The notes: generated from the letters alone by a model not told the origin. DNA of 7,701 bases from an uncultured Oribacterium sp. (GCA_937927445.1 CALAOB010000064.1:1-7701); one strand, 5' to 3'; positions 1 to 6,286 are shown, counted from the first letter of the stretch. Numbers and translations: made by a program.

Positions 1-31
1 TCGTGGGCTCGGAGATGTGTATAAGAGACAG
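1..31 (+). other. Nextera/Tn5 sequencing adapter (artefact)
   Basis: The first 12 bases (TCGTGGGCTCGG) are followed at 13-31 by AGATGTGTATAAGAGACAG, the 19-bp hyperactive Tn5 mosaic end. Together they match the tail of the Illumina Nextera read-2 transposase adapter. This is untrimmed library sequence, not chromosomal DNA and not a natural transposon end. Genomic sequence begins at about base 32. Confidence 0.97.
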
Positions 32-71
32 GTATGTAAATAGATAAAGGCAGTCGAATGGGGTGGGCAAA

Positions 72-107
72 CAAACAAAAAAGAGACGATCGGCATAGGC
101 GTCTCTT
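72..107 (-). terminator. Intrinsic terminator, distal of a tandem pair
   Basis: Read on the minus strand, 107-100 and 88-81 form a perfect 8-bp stem (AAGAGACG/CGTCTCTT) around an 11-nt loop. The stem runs directly into TTTT followed by T-rich sequence (TTTG repeats, 80-72). It lies just beyond another terminator and would act as a backstop at the end of the minus-strand operon. Confidence 0.8.
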
Positions 108-108
108 G

Positions 109-143
109 AAAATCAGCCGGGGTGAAGAAGTCACCCCGGCTGA
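109..143 (-). terminator. Intrinsic terminator after the hydrolase gene
   Basis: Bases 143-131 and 125-113 form a perfect 13-bp GC-rich stem with a 5-nt loop (126-130). On the minus strand a TTTT tract follows (112-109). It lies 36 bases past the hydrolase stop codon. It is the primary end of the minus-strand operon and is reinforced by the second hairpin 5 bases further on. Confidence 0.88.
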
Positions 144-179
144 ACTGTTACGATCATCTCAAATTATCAAACGTTGAAA

Positions 180-1517
180 TCACTCCGCGAGCCACTTCGC
201 GATGTCCTGCAGCTGGCAGGTATCGAGGTGGTGCGGGCCGTCTTCGATATCCTGCTGCACGTTTTCTGTATTCCCAATCACCGCATAGTTCGCACGGATG
301 ATGTCGACCTGTTCCTGGACGTTTGTGAGGCCGCGCACACCGGCGAGGCGGTCTTCCCGGCAGGACTGAATCATCAGCCGACGCGGAGCGATCAGACTCG
401 CGATATCCCCCATGTCGAAGTGCTCCATGAGATGCGGCACGTAATTGCAGGAGCAGTTCCGGTTCATCTGGAGAAGCGAATCGCGGAAGCCATACATGTA
501 GCCGGAGAGAAAGACCGCATGGATACGCTCATCCAGTGCACTGAGGTAGAGGCTCTGCATCGCGCCACCCGAGAAGCCGAAGGCGATAATGCGCTCCGGA
601 TTCCACCGTCTTTCTTCTGTAGAATTCCTTTCATTAACTGTCATCTGTTGAGGAATCTTTGATGAATATAAATACTCGCTGTTTTTCTCCGACACTTGCA
701 TGGCTCTCACCGAAGTCGAATCCTCTGCAGAAATCTTCCTTCGACTCTCGATCTTTCCATCCTTCGTGATCGTATATTCCTTCAGAAAATCCACACATCG
801 CATGAGGTCCCAGCTGAGCATGCCGAGCACCGGGATGCCAATGGGTTCTCCCATATGCGCAAGCCAGTAGCAGTCGCCCTTCATCGCGAGCGGAAGTTCC
901 CTTGTATCCTCCAGCATTTCCCGCCGCTCCCCGAAGCCGCGGACATCAGGGCAGAAGGCGACGTAGCCGAGGCGCGCGAGCTGCCAACCGAAGTCATAAT
1001 TATACTTCTCGATGCTCTCTTCGATGGCACGCGCGCCGCGCACGCCTGCCACCGTATACTTCCCGGCGCCGTTGTGTCCCGGCGGGCACAGGAAAACCGG
1101 CGTGCCTGCATTGGCTGACGCCGGCACCAGCAGATACGCTGACAGCGTGATATCCGGTTCGGTGCGCAGGAGGACATGATAACGGCAGATGATATCATTC
1201 GACAATGCTTCCCTATTTTCTGTCCTCACGGAGCACTCCGCTTTTTCGGCAGGTGCCTCATCCCGGCCATTGGCACGCTTCGGAGAAAGAAGCACCACTT
1301 CATCGATTACCGGCTCAAGCGCGCAGTCATCCATCTTCTCGAGCCCGAGCAGCGCCCGCAGCGTCGCACGACTCCGCATCTGCCAGTCCATAAATTCCTC
1401 CGCACGCTGGCCCTGAAAATAGTCCTGCCGCCCATAGCGCGCATACTTTCGAAGCATCGAAGGCAGGGTCGGATAGATTTTCGAAATCTCCGGCAGTTCC
1501 TTCATATTCTCTGCCAT
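180..1517 (-). CDS. Alpha/beta hydrolase, dienelactone hydrolase/acetyl xylan esterase type
   Basis: 445-residue predicted cytoplasmic serine hydrolase with no signal peptide; ester or lactone cleavage is the likely reaction. Visible elements in order: a CPPGHNGAG oxyanion-side loop (about 144-152), PDVRGFGER (190-198), the nucleophile elbow GFSGG with Ser316, a probable acid Asp389 in CREDR, and a probable His429 or His430 in DGPHH. The order and spacing fit the Abhydrolase_7/acetyl-xylan-esterase group of the fold. The start ATG has AAAGGA about 7-8 bases upstream. The protein is longer than I expect for the family. Residues about 249-304 form a polar, Ser/Glu/Arg/Lys-rich insert just before the nucleophile strand (about 42% GC in DNA), and a shorter polar insert spans about 79-108. 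It is last in the transporter operon, 66 bp after tctA and behind a terminator-like hairpin. The fold is confident; the substrate is unknown. Confidence 0.85.
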   Translation of the reverse strand: MAENMKELPEISKIYPTLPSMLRKYARYGRQDYFQGQRAEEFMDWQMRSRATLRALLGLEKMDDCALEPVIDEVVLLSPKRANGRDEAPAEKAECSVRTENREALSNDIICRYHVLLRTEPDITLSAYLLVPASANAGTPVFLCPPGHNGAGKYTVAGVRGARAIEESIEKYNYDFGWQLARLGYVAFCPDVRGFGERREMLEDTRELPLAMKGDCYWLAHMGEPIGIPVLGMLSWDLMRCVDFLKEYTITKDGKIESRRKISAEDSTSVRAMQVSEKNSEYLYSSKIPQQMTVNERNSTEERRWNPERIIAFGFSGGAMQSLYLSALDERIHAVFLSGYMYGFRDSLLQMNRNCSCNYVPHLMEHFDMGDIASLIAPRRLMIQSCREDRLAGVRGLTNVQEQVDIIRANYAVIGNTENVQQDIEDGPHHLDTCQLQDIAKWLAE

Positions 1518-1534
1518 TTTCCTGTCCTTTCTGC

Positions 1535-1565
1535 AAAAAGACCCCGTGACAGCGCGTCACAGGGT
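1535..1565 (-). terminator. Intrinsic terminator/attenuator between tctA and the hydrolase gene
   Basis: Minus-strand RNA from 1565-1556 pairs with 1550-1541 over 10 bp (one G-U pair) around a 5-nt loop, followed by C and UUUUU (1539-1535). It begins 18 bases after the tctA stop codon and ends shortly before the hydrolase ribosome binding site. The gap is too short to hold another promoter after the hairpin. The hydrolase would therefore depend on read-through, or on a promoter inside the tctA 3' end. Confidence 0.78.
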
Positions 1566-1583
1566 CCGGGTAGAATTCAGTAC

Positions 1584-3122
1584 TTAGTCATCCTGTACGT
1601 CTTCAGTGTTCACGGAAGAGGCGGATGCGGTGGCCTTCGCGGCCTTTTTCTTCTTCAGAGCCTCTGCGATATACGGCCATGCAACCGAGAATACCGCGAG
1701 GAGCAGAAAGATGAGGGAGAGCGGTCTCGTCACGAATGGAAGGTAGCTTCCATGTGCAAAGCTGACGCCCTTACGGAAGTAACCCTCGAGGTCATCTGAA
1801 AGGATGAACGCCAGTACCAGCGGGCTCAAGGAGATGCCGGCCATGTTCAGGAAAATGGCAAGGAAGCACCAGAGCAGCATGATGAGGATGTTGAACTCGG
1901 TGTTCGACACACCGAACGCGCCGATATAGCAGATCGTCAGAATCACGCTGTACAGGAAGTGGTATGGAATCCGAAGAATCAGCGGGAGATATCTCTTAAA
2001 GACGATCTCGAGGATGAAGGTTACGATCGCACTGACGAGCACGCAGGCGAACATCAGATAGCAGAGATCCGGCTGCTGTGTCATGAAGAGCGGACCTGCC
2101 TGGAGGCCATGAATCGTGAGTCCGGCGATGAGCATCGCGGTGATACCGTCGCCCGGGATACCGAGGGCCATCATCGGAATCATCGCACCACCGAGGGACG
2201 AGTTATTCGATACCTCGGAAGCCCAGATGCCTTCGTCACATCCCTGACCGAACTCCTCCGGATGCTTGCTGGCCTGCTGCGCCTGACCGTAGGCTACCAT
2301 GTTCGAGATACCGGAGCCCATGCCCGGCAGGAAGCCGATCCAGAGACCGATGAAGAAGGAACGGAGGATGGTCGGAATATGCGCCAGGATGTCCTTCATC
2401 GTGATGCCGAAACCGTGAAGATCGGACTTCTTCACCTCCGGAAGCTTACCCTGTCCCTTCGCATAGTCGATGATGATACGGCAGAGTGCGAACATACCGA
2501 GCATCTGGCAGACGGTGGAAAGACCGGAATCCAGGAAGTGATTACCGAAGGTATAACGTGAAACACCCGTGATCGGATCGAGGCCGACGCAGCCGAGGAA
2601 GAGACCGATACCGGCGGCCATGATGCCCTTCCAGATATTGCCCTTCGACAGCGCTGCGACCAGGGTGATCGCACAGAAGCAGAGGGAGAAGTACTCCCAC
2701 GGTCCGAGCATCAGCGCGAGGTCCGCGATCAGCGGTGCCACGACAGTCGCGATGAGCACCGACGTGACGGTGCCAATGAAGGAGGCCGTCATACCGATGG
2801 CCAACGCGCGGGACGCCTTTCCCTTCAGGGTCATCGGGTAGCCGTCGAAGCAGGTAGCGATCGACGAGCTAGAGCCCGGAATACCGATGAGGACCGCCGA
2901 AATAAAGGTTCCGGATACACCGCCGATCCACATCGCAAGCAGTACGATGAAGGAGGTGGTGGTCGAAAGACCGAAGGTCACCGGAAGAAGCAGGGAGATA
3001 CCGAGGGTCGCACTGAGACCCGGAATCGCACCGAAGATGATACCAACGATGACAACACCTGCAATCAGGAGCAGATTCAGTGGCTGCAGACAGGTTGCAA
3101 GCCCGGCAAGATAAAATGACAT
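1584..3122 (-). CDS. tctA: TctA-family large permease of a tripartite tricarboxylate transporter
   Basis: 512-residue integral membrane protein with about a dozen hydrophobic segments, the normal size for TctA. This is the large subunit that moves a carboxylate across the membrane with ion symport, fed by the TctC-type lipoprotein. Family landmarks: GAIPGLSATLGISLLLP (31-47), GIPGSSSSIATCFDGYPM (80-97), FLPGMGSGISN (264-274), a long conserved block with KHPEEFGQG and SEVSNNSSLGGAMIPMMALG (286-321), and GIPGDG (321-326). The C-terminus is a lysine/alanine-rich cytoplasmic tail (489-512). The GIPG loop has SSSS where I recall TPAA-like residues in most homologues, which may matter for specificity. 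The start ATG is preceded by AAGGAGG overlapping the tctB stop codon, so translation is probably coupled. It sits in the order C-B-A, as in Salmonella tctCBA. The actual substrate is unknown; citrate cannot be assumed. Confidence 0.95.
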   Translation of the reverse strand: MSFYLAGLATCLQPLNLLLIAGVVIVGIIFGAIPGLSATLGISLLLPVTFGLSTTTSFIVLLAMWIGGVSGTFISAVLIGIPGSSSSIATCFDGYPMTLKGKASRALAIGMTASFIGTVTSVLIATVVAPLIADLALMLGPWEYFSLCFCAITLVAALSKGNIWKGIMAAGIGLFLGCVGLDPITGVSRYTFGNHFLDSGLSTVCQMLGMFALCRIIIDYAKGQGKLPEVKKSDLHGFGITMKDILAHIPTILRSFFIGLWIGFLPGMGSGISNMVAYGQAQQASKHPEEFGQGCDEGIWASEVSNNSSLGGAMIPMMALGIPGDGITAMLIAGLTIHGLQAGPLFMTQQPDLCYLMFACVLVSAIVTFILEIVFKRYLPLILRIPYHFLYSVILTICYIGAFGVSNTEFNILIMLLWCFLAIFLNMAGISLSPLVLAFILSDDLEGYFRKGVSFAHGSYLPFVTRPLSLIFLLLAVFSVAWPYIAEALKKKKAAKATASASSVNTEDVQDD

Positions 3123-3132
3123 ACTCTCTTCT

Positions 3133-3139
3133 CCTCCTT
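3133..3139 (-). promoter_or_regulatory. Ribosome binding site of tctA overlapping the tctB stop
   Basis: The minus strand reads TAAGGAGG, in which the TAA stop of tctB (3140-3138) forms the start of a near-perfect Shine-Dalgarno sequence for the ATG at 3122. This arrangement fixes the tctA start and implies translational coupling of the two membrane subunits. Confidence 0.85.
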
Positions 3140-3602
3140 AGTTAAATAAAATTCCAGATGGAAGCTTGATCTGGAAACCGATCACAAACATACCATACAG
3201 GAACGCCGTCACTGCGATACTGATCAGCACGGCCTGCCACCAGGTGACCTTCTCATCCTCCTTCAGCATGTTGACGAACGTAAACATGGCGAACGGTGTG
3301 GTGGCGAGAAATCCGAACAGTGTCAGCAGGATGCCATAGATGCACAGCAGTGCATAGGCAAATACCAGCTTCTTGACACCGCCCTCCGGGAAGTACGGCT
3401 TCTCTTCTTTTTTATCACGGAGACCATTGATCAGAAGCATGATGGAACTCACGAGGATCAGGATGAGACCGACGGTTGGCATCAGCCGTGGACCCGGCTC
3501 GATCAGGTTCGGTACCTGACGCATGGACTGCATGATGATAAAGCAGATGATCACCGCGATGATGCCCACGATACCGGTGATCGTATTTCTCTTACATTTC
3601 AT
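3138..3602 (-). CDS. tctB: TctB-family small permease of a tripartite tricarboxylate transporter
   Basis: 154-residue membrane protein with the usual TctB size and plan: hydrophobic segments at about 8-26, 41-60, 79-110 (probably two helices) and 121-145, with a charged cytoplasmic loop (RDKKEEK, 62-68). The PGPRLMP motif (36-42) and the terminal IKLPSGILF (145-153) match positions conserved in the family (GPRxxP near helix 2, LPxG at the end). TctB is required alongside TctA for transport; its exact role is poorly defined. The start ATG is preceded by AAAGGGG (3614-3608) at 5-base spacing. It lies 127 bp after tctC, across a strong RNA hairpin, and 15 bp before tctA. Assignment rests on length, topology, motifs and position between tctC and tctA. 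Confidence 0.92.
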   Translation of the reverse strand: MKCKRNTITGIVGIIAVIICFIIMQSMRQVPNLIEPGPRLMPTVGLILILVSSIMLLINGLRDKKEEKPYFPEGGVKKLVFAYALLCIYGILLTLFGFLATTPFAMFTFVNMLKEDEKVTWWQAVLISIAVTAFLYGMFVIGFQIKLPSGILFN

Positions 3603-3631
3603 GATAACCCCTTTATATTCTTTGAGCGATT

Positions 3632-3659
3632 CAGCCGAAGCGATGTTCCGCCCCGGCTG
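3632..3659 (-). promoter_or_regulatory. Intercistronic RNA hairpin between tctC and tctB
   Basis: On the minus strand 3659-3649 pairs with 3642-3632 over 11 bp (CAGCCGGGGCG/CGCTTCGGCTG, two G-U pairs) around a 6-nt loop. No U-tract follows, so it is not a standard terminator. Hairpins between a binding-protein gene and its permease genes are known (malE-malF is the classic case) to protect the upstream message from 3' exonucleases. That would keep TctC in excess over TctB/TctA. A weaker two-part stem (CCGG and CTGA arms, 3704-3678) lies just before it. Confidence 0.6.
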
Positions 3660-3729
3660 GATGTTTCTTTCACAGCGCCGGATCCTGAAACGTGATCAGA
3701 CCGGATGAAAAAGTTTCTTTATGAATTGA

Positions 3730-4881
3730 TCAGTCGTTTACCTTCTTGCCAAGGAACTCACCGACCGCTACCTCAGAAGCATACTCTGCATCACGGATGG
3801 CGATGGAATCCTCTACATTATGCCACTCAGGAATGTGACCTACCGAACGAAGGCCTGCATTGCAGTCCGCGTTGCTCTCCAGTACGGACATGGCAGCATT
3901 GATCTTCTGAACCTGTGCCGCATCCATACCAGCCGGACCATATACATAGTGCTTTACGTTCCAGAAGAGCTCCTGATGGCCCTGCTCCTGTAAGGTCTTA
4001 TACTGGTCACCGAGCGAAGCATCATAGTCTGCGATGGTGAGCCCGTCACCGGCAATAGTTCCGAGCACCTTCAGCTTGCCGGCCTTCTCGTACTCCTGTG
4101 CGTTACCGATCCCGACGAAGCCAAGGTCAATGAAGCCGCCCGCGAGGTTCGTGAGACGATCCGACTCAGAGGAAGCCTCTACCGCATTCAGCTGGATATC
4201 CTCTGCCTGCTGAAGCTTACCGAACTGGAAGGTGTTATTACCGGAAGATGGCATACCGGCATTCAGCTTGCCCGGATTCTGCTTCGCATACTCGATCATC
4301 TCATCGAAGCTGTTGTATGGTGCATTGACCGGCGCACAGAGTGCGGAGAAGCCGTTGTCATCGAGGGCTGCGATCAGGGTAAGATCGGTCTTCGGATTCA
4401 CCTCTGCGTTACCCGTGATCCACTGGATATTCAGTGCACCGGTTGCCAGCATGATGGTGGACCCATCCGGCTTTGCATTTGCGACGGTCTGATGACCGAC
4501 GGTGTTGGAATCATAGTTGGTTACGGTGTTGGTGATGCCGAGCTCCTTCGTCATCGCCTCAGAGAGATAACGGGTCGCGAGATCGGATCCGCCGCCGGCC
4601 TTACCAGCGACTACCCAGGTGATGGTTCCCTTCGGGAAGCCGTAGTTGTCCGCAGCTGCTGCATCGATGTCTGCCTGCGCAGCGGTCTCTACATCAGCGA
4701 CAGAAGCGGCCGGAGCAGCGGCTGTTTCCGTAGATGCTGCTGCCTCTACAGCCTTCGTTGTCTCCGCTGCCTTCGTCTCTGTAGCAGGCGCAGCTGTGGT
4801 GCTGGTCGTGCTGCTGGAACCGCAGCCGGTAGCGATGGCCATCGTCGCGGCCAGGGCGATTGCAAAAAGTCTCTTTTTCAT
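3730..4881 (-). CDS. tctC: TctC/Bug-family substrate-binding lipoprotein of the tripartite tricarboxylate transporter
   Basis: 383-residue extracytoplasmic solute-binding protein that delivers a carboxylate to TctBA. The N-terminus is a lipoprotein signal (MKKRLFAIALAATMAIATGC) with the lipidated Cys at residue 20. The lipobox A-T-G-C has Ala at -3, which is acceptable but less common. Residues about 21-78 are an Ala/Thr/Glu linker of low complexity, typical of Gram-positive lipoproteins tethered outside the membrane. The binding domain follows, with Bug-family landmarks: GKAGGGSDLATRY (93-105), VANAKPDGSTIML (133-145), KTDLTLIAAL (164-173), NPGKLNAGM (202-210) and TNLAGGFIDLGF (244-255). The start ATG has AAGGAGG at 7-base spacing, the strongest in the operon. 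It lies 145 bp after the enolase-family gene, with its own possible promoter and a palindrome in between. Ligand unknown; Bug proteins bind diverse carboxylates. Confidence 0.95.
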   Translation of the reverse strand: MKKRLFAIALAATMAIATGCGSSSTTSTTAAPATETKAAETTKAVEAAASTETAAAPAASVADVETAAQADIDAAAADNYGFPKGTITWVVAGKAGGGSDLATRYLSEAMTKELGITNTVTNYDSNTVGHQTVANAKPDGSTIMLATGALNIQWITGNAEVNPKTDLTLIAALDDNGFSALCAPVNAPYNSFDEMIEYAKQNPGKLNAGMPSSGNNTFQFGKLQQAEDIQLNAVEASSESDRLTNLAGGFIDLGFVGIGNAQEYEKAGKLKVLGTIAGDGLTIADYDASLGDQYKTLQEQGHQELFWNVKHYVYGPAGMDAAQVQKINAAMSVLESNADCNAGLRSVGHIPEWHNVEDSIAIRDAEYASEVAVGEFLGKKVND

Positions 4882-4901
4882 GTTTTTTCCTCCTTATTTA
4901 T

Positions 4902-4915
4902 AGGACATATGTCCT
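4902..4915. repeat. 14-bp perfect palindrome in the tctC leader
   Basis: AGGACATATGTCCT is a perfect 14-bp palindrome lying 6 bases upstream of the tctC Shine-Dalgarno (4895-4889). As DNA it looks like a dimeric-regulator operator. As RNA it has no proper loop and would form at best a short weak stem. No second copy was noticed by eye in the window. Function is inferred only from symmetry and position. Confidence 0.5.
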
Positions 4916-4940
4916 TACAGAACGTTTTTATATGATTTCC

Positions 4941-4986
4941 ACGCATCACATACGATGAGGATTCTACAGGATGCTTCGTGATACGT
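4941..4986 (-). repeat. Inverted repeat/hairpin upstream of tctC
   Basis: Bases 4986-4978 and 4949-4941 (ACGTATCAC/GTGATGCGT on the minus strand) pair over 9 bp with one G-U, separated by 28 bases. No U-tract follows, so it is not a terminator. The arms flank the candidate -10 box at 4966-4961 and one arm touches the candidate -35. It could therefore be a DNA looping or operator element, or an RNA structure in read-through transcripts from the enolase-family gene. Confidence 0.35.
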
Positions 4987-4990
4987 CCAA
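4961..4990 (-). promoter_or_regulatory. Possible internal promoter for tctCBA
   Basis: On the minus strand TTGGAC (4990-4985) is followed after 18 bases by TAGAAT (4966-4961). The -10 matches the sigma-70 consensus at five of six bases; the -35 is weak. A transcript would start near 4955 and carry about 70 bases of leader including the palindrome. The 145-bp gap after the upstream gene, longer than expected inside a tight operon, makes an internal promoter reasonable. Confidence 0.35.
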
Positions 4991-5026
4991 GCGAAGATTT
5001 TTTATCCGTCTTTTCAAAAAATTCGA

Positions 5027-6172
5027 TCAGGCCTTCGGTGCCAGATAGATAGTTCTCGACTCCAGTGCATCCATCGCTTCGATCTTCTCGAGGTTCATGC
5101 GAACCGGGATGCCCGGGATATCGGTGCGTACGAAGCACTTTCCATCACGAATCTCCGGAACGTTCAGCATCAGCTCGTGTACCGGTTCTGAAATCGGTGC
5201 ATGGAACTCGATGCGCTCGTTCTCACCATAGAGACATCCGAAGGAAGCATTGTACGCGGTTCTTCCACCGGACTGGAACTCCTTACCGGCGGCTCTCGCC
5301 ATGTCGCGGATCTTCAGAAGATCATCAATGCGGGTCATACGGCCGAGAGACGGTTGTACGATGTCGACGCCCTTCTCGAGGTACATCTCATACATGTAGG
5401 AGATACGCATGGACTCACCGGCAGAAATCTTCTGCTGAACGCCCATCTCCTTCATCTTCTGGATGCCGTTAAAATCAGAAGAGTGAATCGGCTCCTCGAA
5501 CCAGGCGATGTTGTACGGCTCGGCCATCTTCGCGAACTTTACGGCCTCTTCGACGGTCCAGCGCTGATTGGCATCGACCGCGACACCGATCTCGTCACCG
5601 ACGGCGGCGCGTACCTTCTCGATACGGCGGAGATCCCGCTCCATGTTCTGGCCCTGATCGCTGCCGATCTTGAACTTTACGGTCGTGAAGCCCTCGGATA
5701 CATAGCGACACATCTCCTCGACCAGCTCTTCATCTGAAAGAAGAATCGATCCGCCACCCTTGTAGGCAGCTGCCCAATCCTTCTCAGCACCGAGGAAACG
5801 GTGAATCGGCTTACCGGCTCTCTGTGCGAGGATATCCAGCATCAGAAGATCCACGGTGCCGACATTAACCGCAGCTGCGGACTGGAAGCCGGAATTTCTG
5901 GATTTCCAGTAGAGACTCTCGCGCCACTCGTTGTAGCTCTTCGTCTCACCGTTCAGGATCTGCGGAAGCATGTCCCGGACGAAGGCTCTCGGCACGGTAT
6001 AGTGCGCGGTCATGCCTGTGTCATCGGAAAGCTCGAGATAACCCTGCTCCGGAATGAACTGACCGAATCCGGCGGTGCCATCCTTAAATGGCTTCGGAAG
6101 CGGAATCGGCCGGAAGTTGTAGAAGACAGCCTTTGTAAATCTGATCTTATCTTCAAAGTTGAAAGAGTTCAT
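5027..6172 (-). CDS. Enolase-superfamily enzyme, mandelate racemase/muconate lactonizing type
   Basis: 381 residues, the usual length. Family enzymes use Mg2+ to stabilise an enolate after abstracting the alpha-proton of a carboxylate, giving racemisation, dehydration or cycloisomerisation. An N-terminal capping domain (about 1-130) precedes a TIM-like barrel. Metal ligands are Asp200 (VAVDAN), Glu226 (FEEP) and Glu253 (AGES); Lys166/Lys168 form the KxK base motif at the end of strand 2. The Asp of the mandelate racemase dyad is Ser275 (VQPSLGRM), and its His partner is replaced by SGGRT (301-305). The KxK-type second Lys of muconate cycloisomerase is also missing, so substrate and reaction cannot be predicted. 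The ATG at 6172 is chosen because AAAGGAG (6185-6179) lies 6 bases upstream; an in-frame extension to 6256 adds 28 residues unlike the family and lacks such a site. First gene of the operon, divergent from the regulator. Confidence 0.92.
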   Translation of the reverse strand: MNSFNFEDKIRFTKAVFYNFRPIPLPKPFKDGTAGFGQFIPEQGYLELSDDTGMTAHYTVPRAFVRDMLPQILNGETKSYNEWRESLYWKSRNSGFQSAAAVNVGTVDLLMLDILAQRAGKPIHRFLGAEKDWAAAYKGGGSILLSDEELVEEMCRYVSEGFTTVKFKIGSDQGQNMERDLRRIEKVRAAVGDEIGVAVDANQRWTVEEAVKFAKMAEPYNIAWFEEPIHSSDFNGIQKMKEMGVQQKISAGESMRISYMYEMYLEKGVDIVQPSLGRMTRIDDLLKIRDMARAAGKEFQSGGRTAYNASFGCLYGENERIEFHAPISEPVHELMLNVPEIRDGKCFVRTDIPGIPVRMNLEKIEAMDALESRTIYLAPKA

Positions 6173-6248
6173 GTTTCTCTCCTTTGTTGTCATTTTCACA
6201 TCTGTTGTCGTCAATATATAAGAAATGCGGCCGAGAATCGCCTTAAAA

Positions 6249-6286
6249 ATGCACAATTTTTCCGCGAAATATGTGCATGTCGCACA
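6249..6286. promoter_or_regulatory. Cluster of three GCACA half-sites at the operon start point
   Basis: ATGCACA (6249-6255), its inverse TGTGCAT (6272-6278) and GCACA (6282-6286) form two nested inverted repeats; the outer direct copies are 31 bp apart, close to three helical turns. They lie directly downstream of the -10 box of the minus-strand promoter, over the expected start near 6280, where a bound protein would block transcription. As RNA, the 30-base repeat 6278-6249 can also fold into an A/U-rich stem followed by UUUU, so an early attenuator is an alternative. Confidence 0.45.

Noticed and set aside
13..31. Natural Tn5/IS50 transposon end
   Set aside because: The sequence is the engineered 19-bp mosaic end preceded by adapter bases used only in sequencing libraries, and it sits exactly at the contig edge.
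174..662. 162-codon open frame on the plus strand
   Set aside because: It lies wholly antisense to the hydrolase gene, has no family resemblance and no clear ribosome binding site. High-GC coding DNA commonly leaves such shadows. The same applies to plus-strand frames at 1176-1799, 1959-2561, 5201-5737 and 5801-6298.
6173..6256. 28-residue N-terminal extension of the enolase-family protein
   Set aside because: The frame is open, but the ATG at 6172 has a well-placed AAAGGAG and begins where family proteins begin; the extension would occupy the leader of the predicted transcript.
6251..6268. Sigma-54-like GG...GC element on the minus strand
   Set aside because: GG and GC are separated by 9 bases, not 10, and the flanking bases do not match TGGCAC/TTGCA. 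The regulator also lacks GAFTGA.
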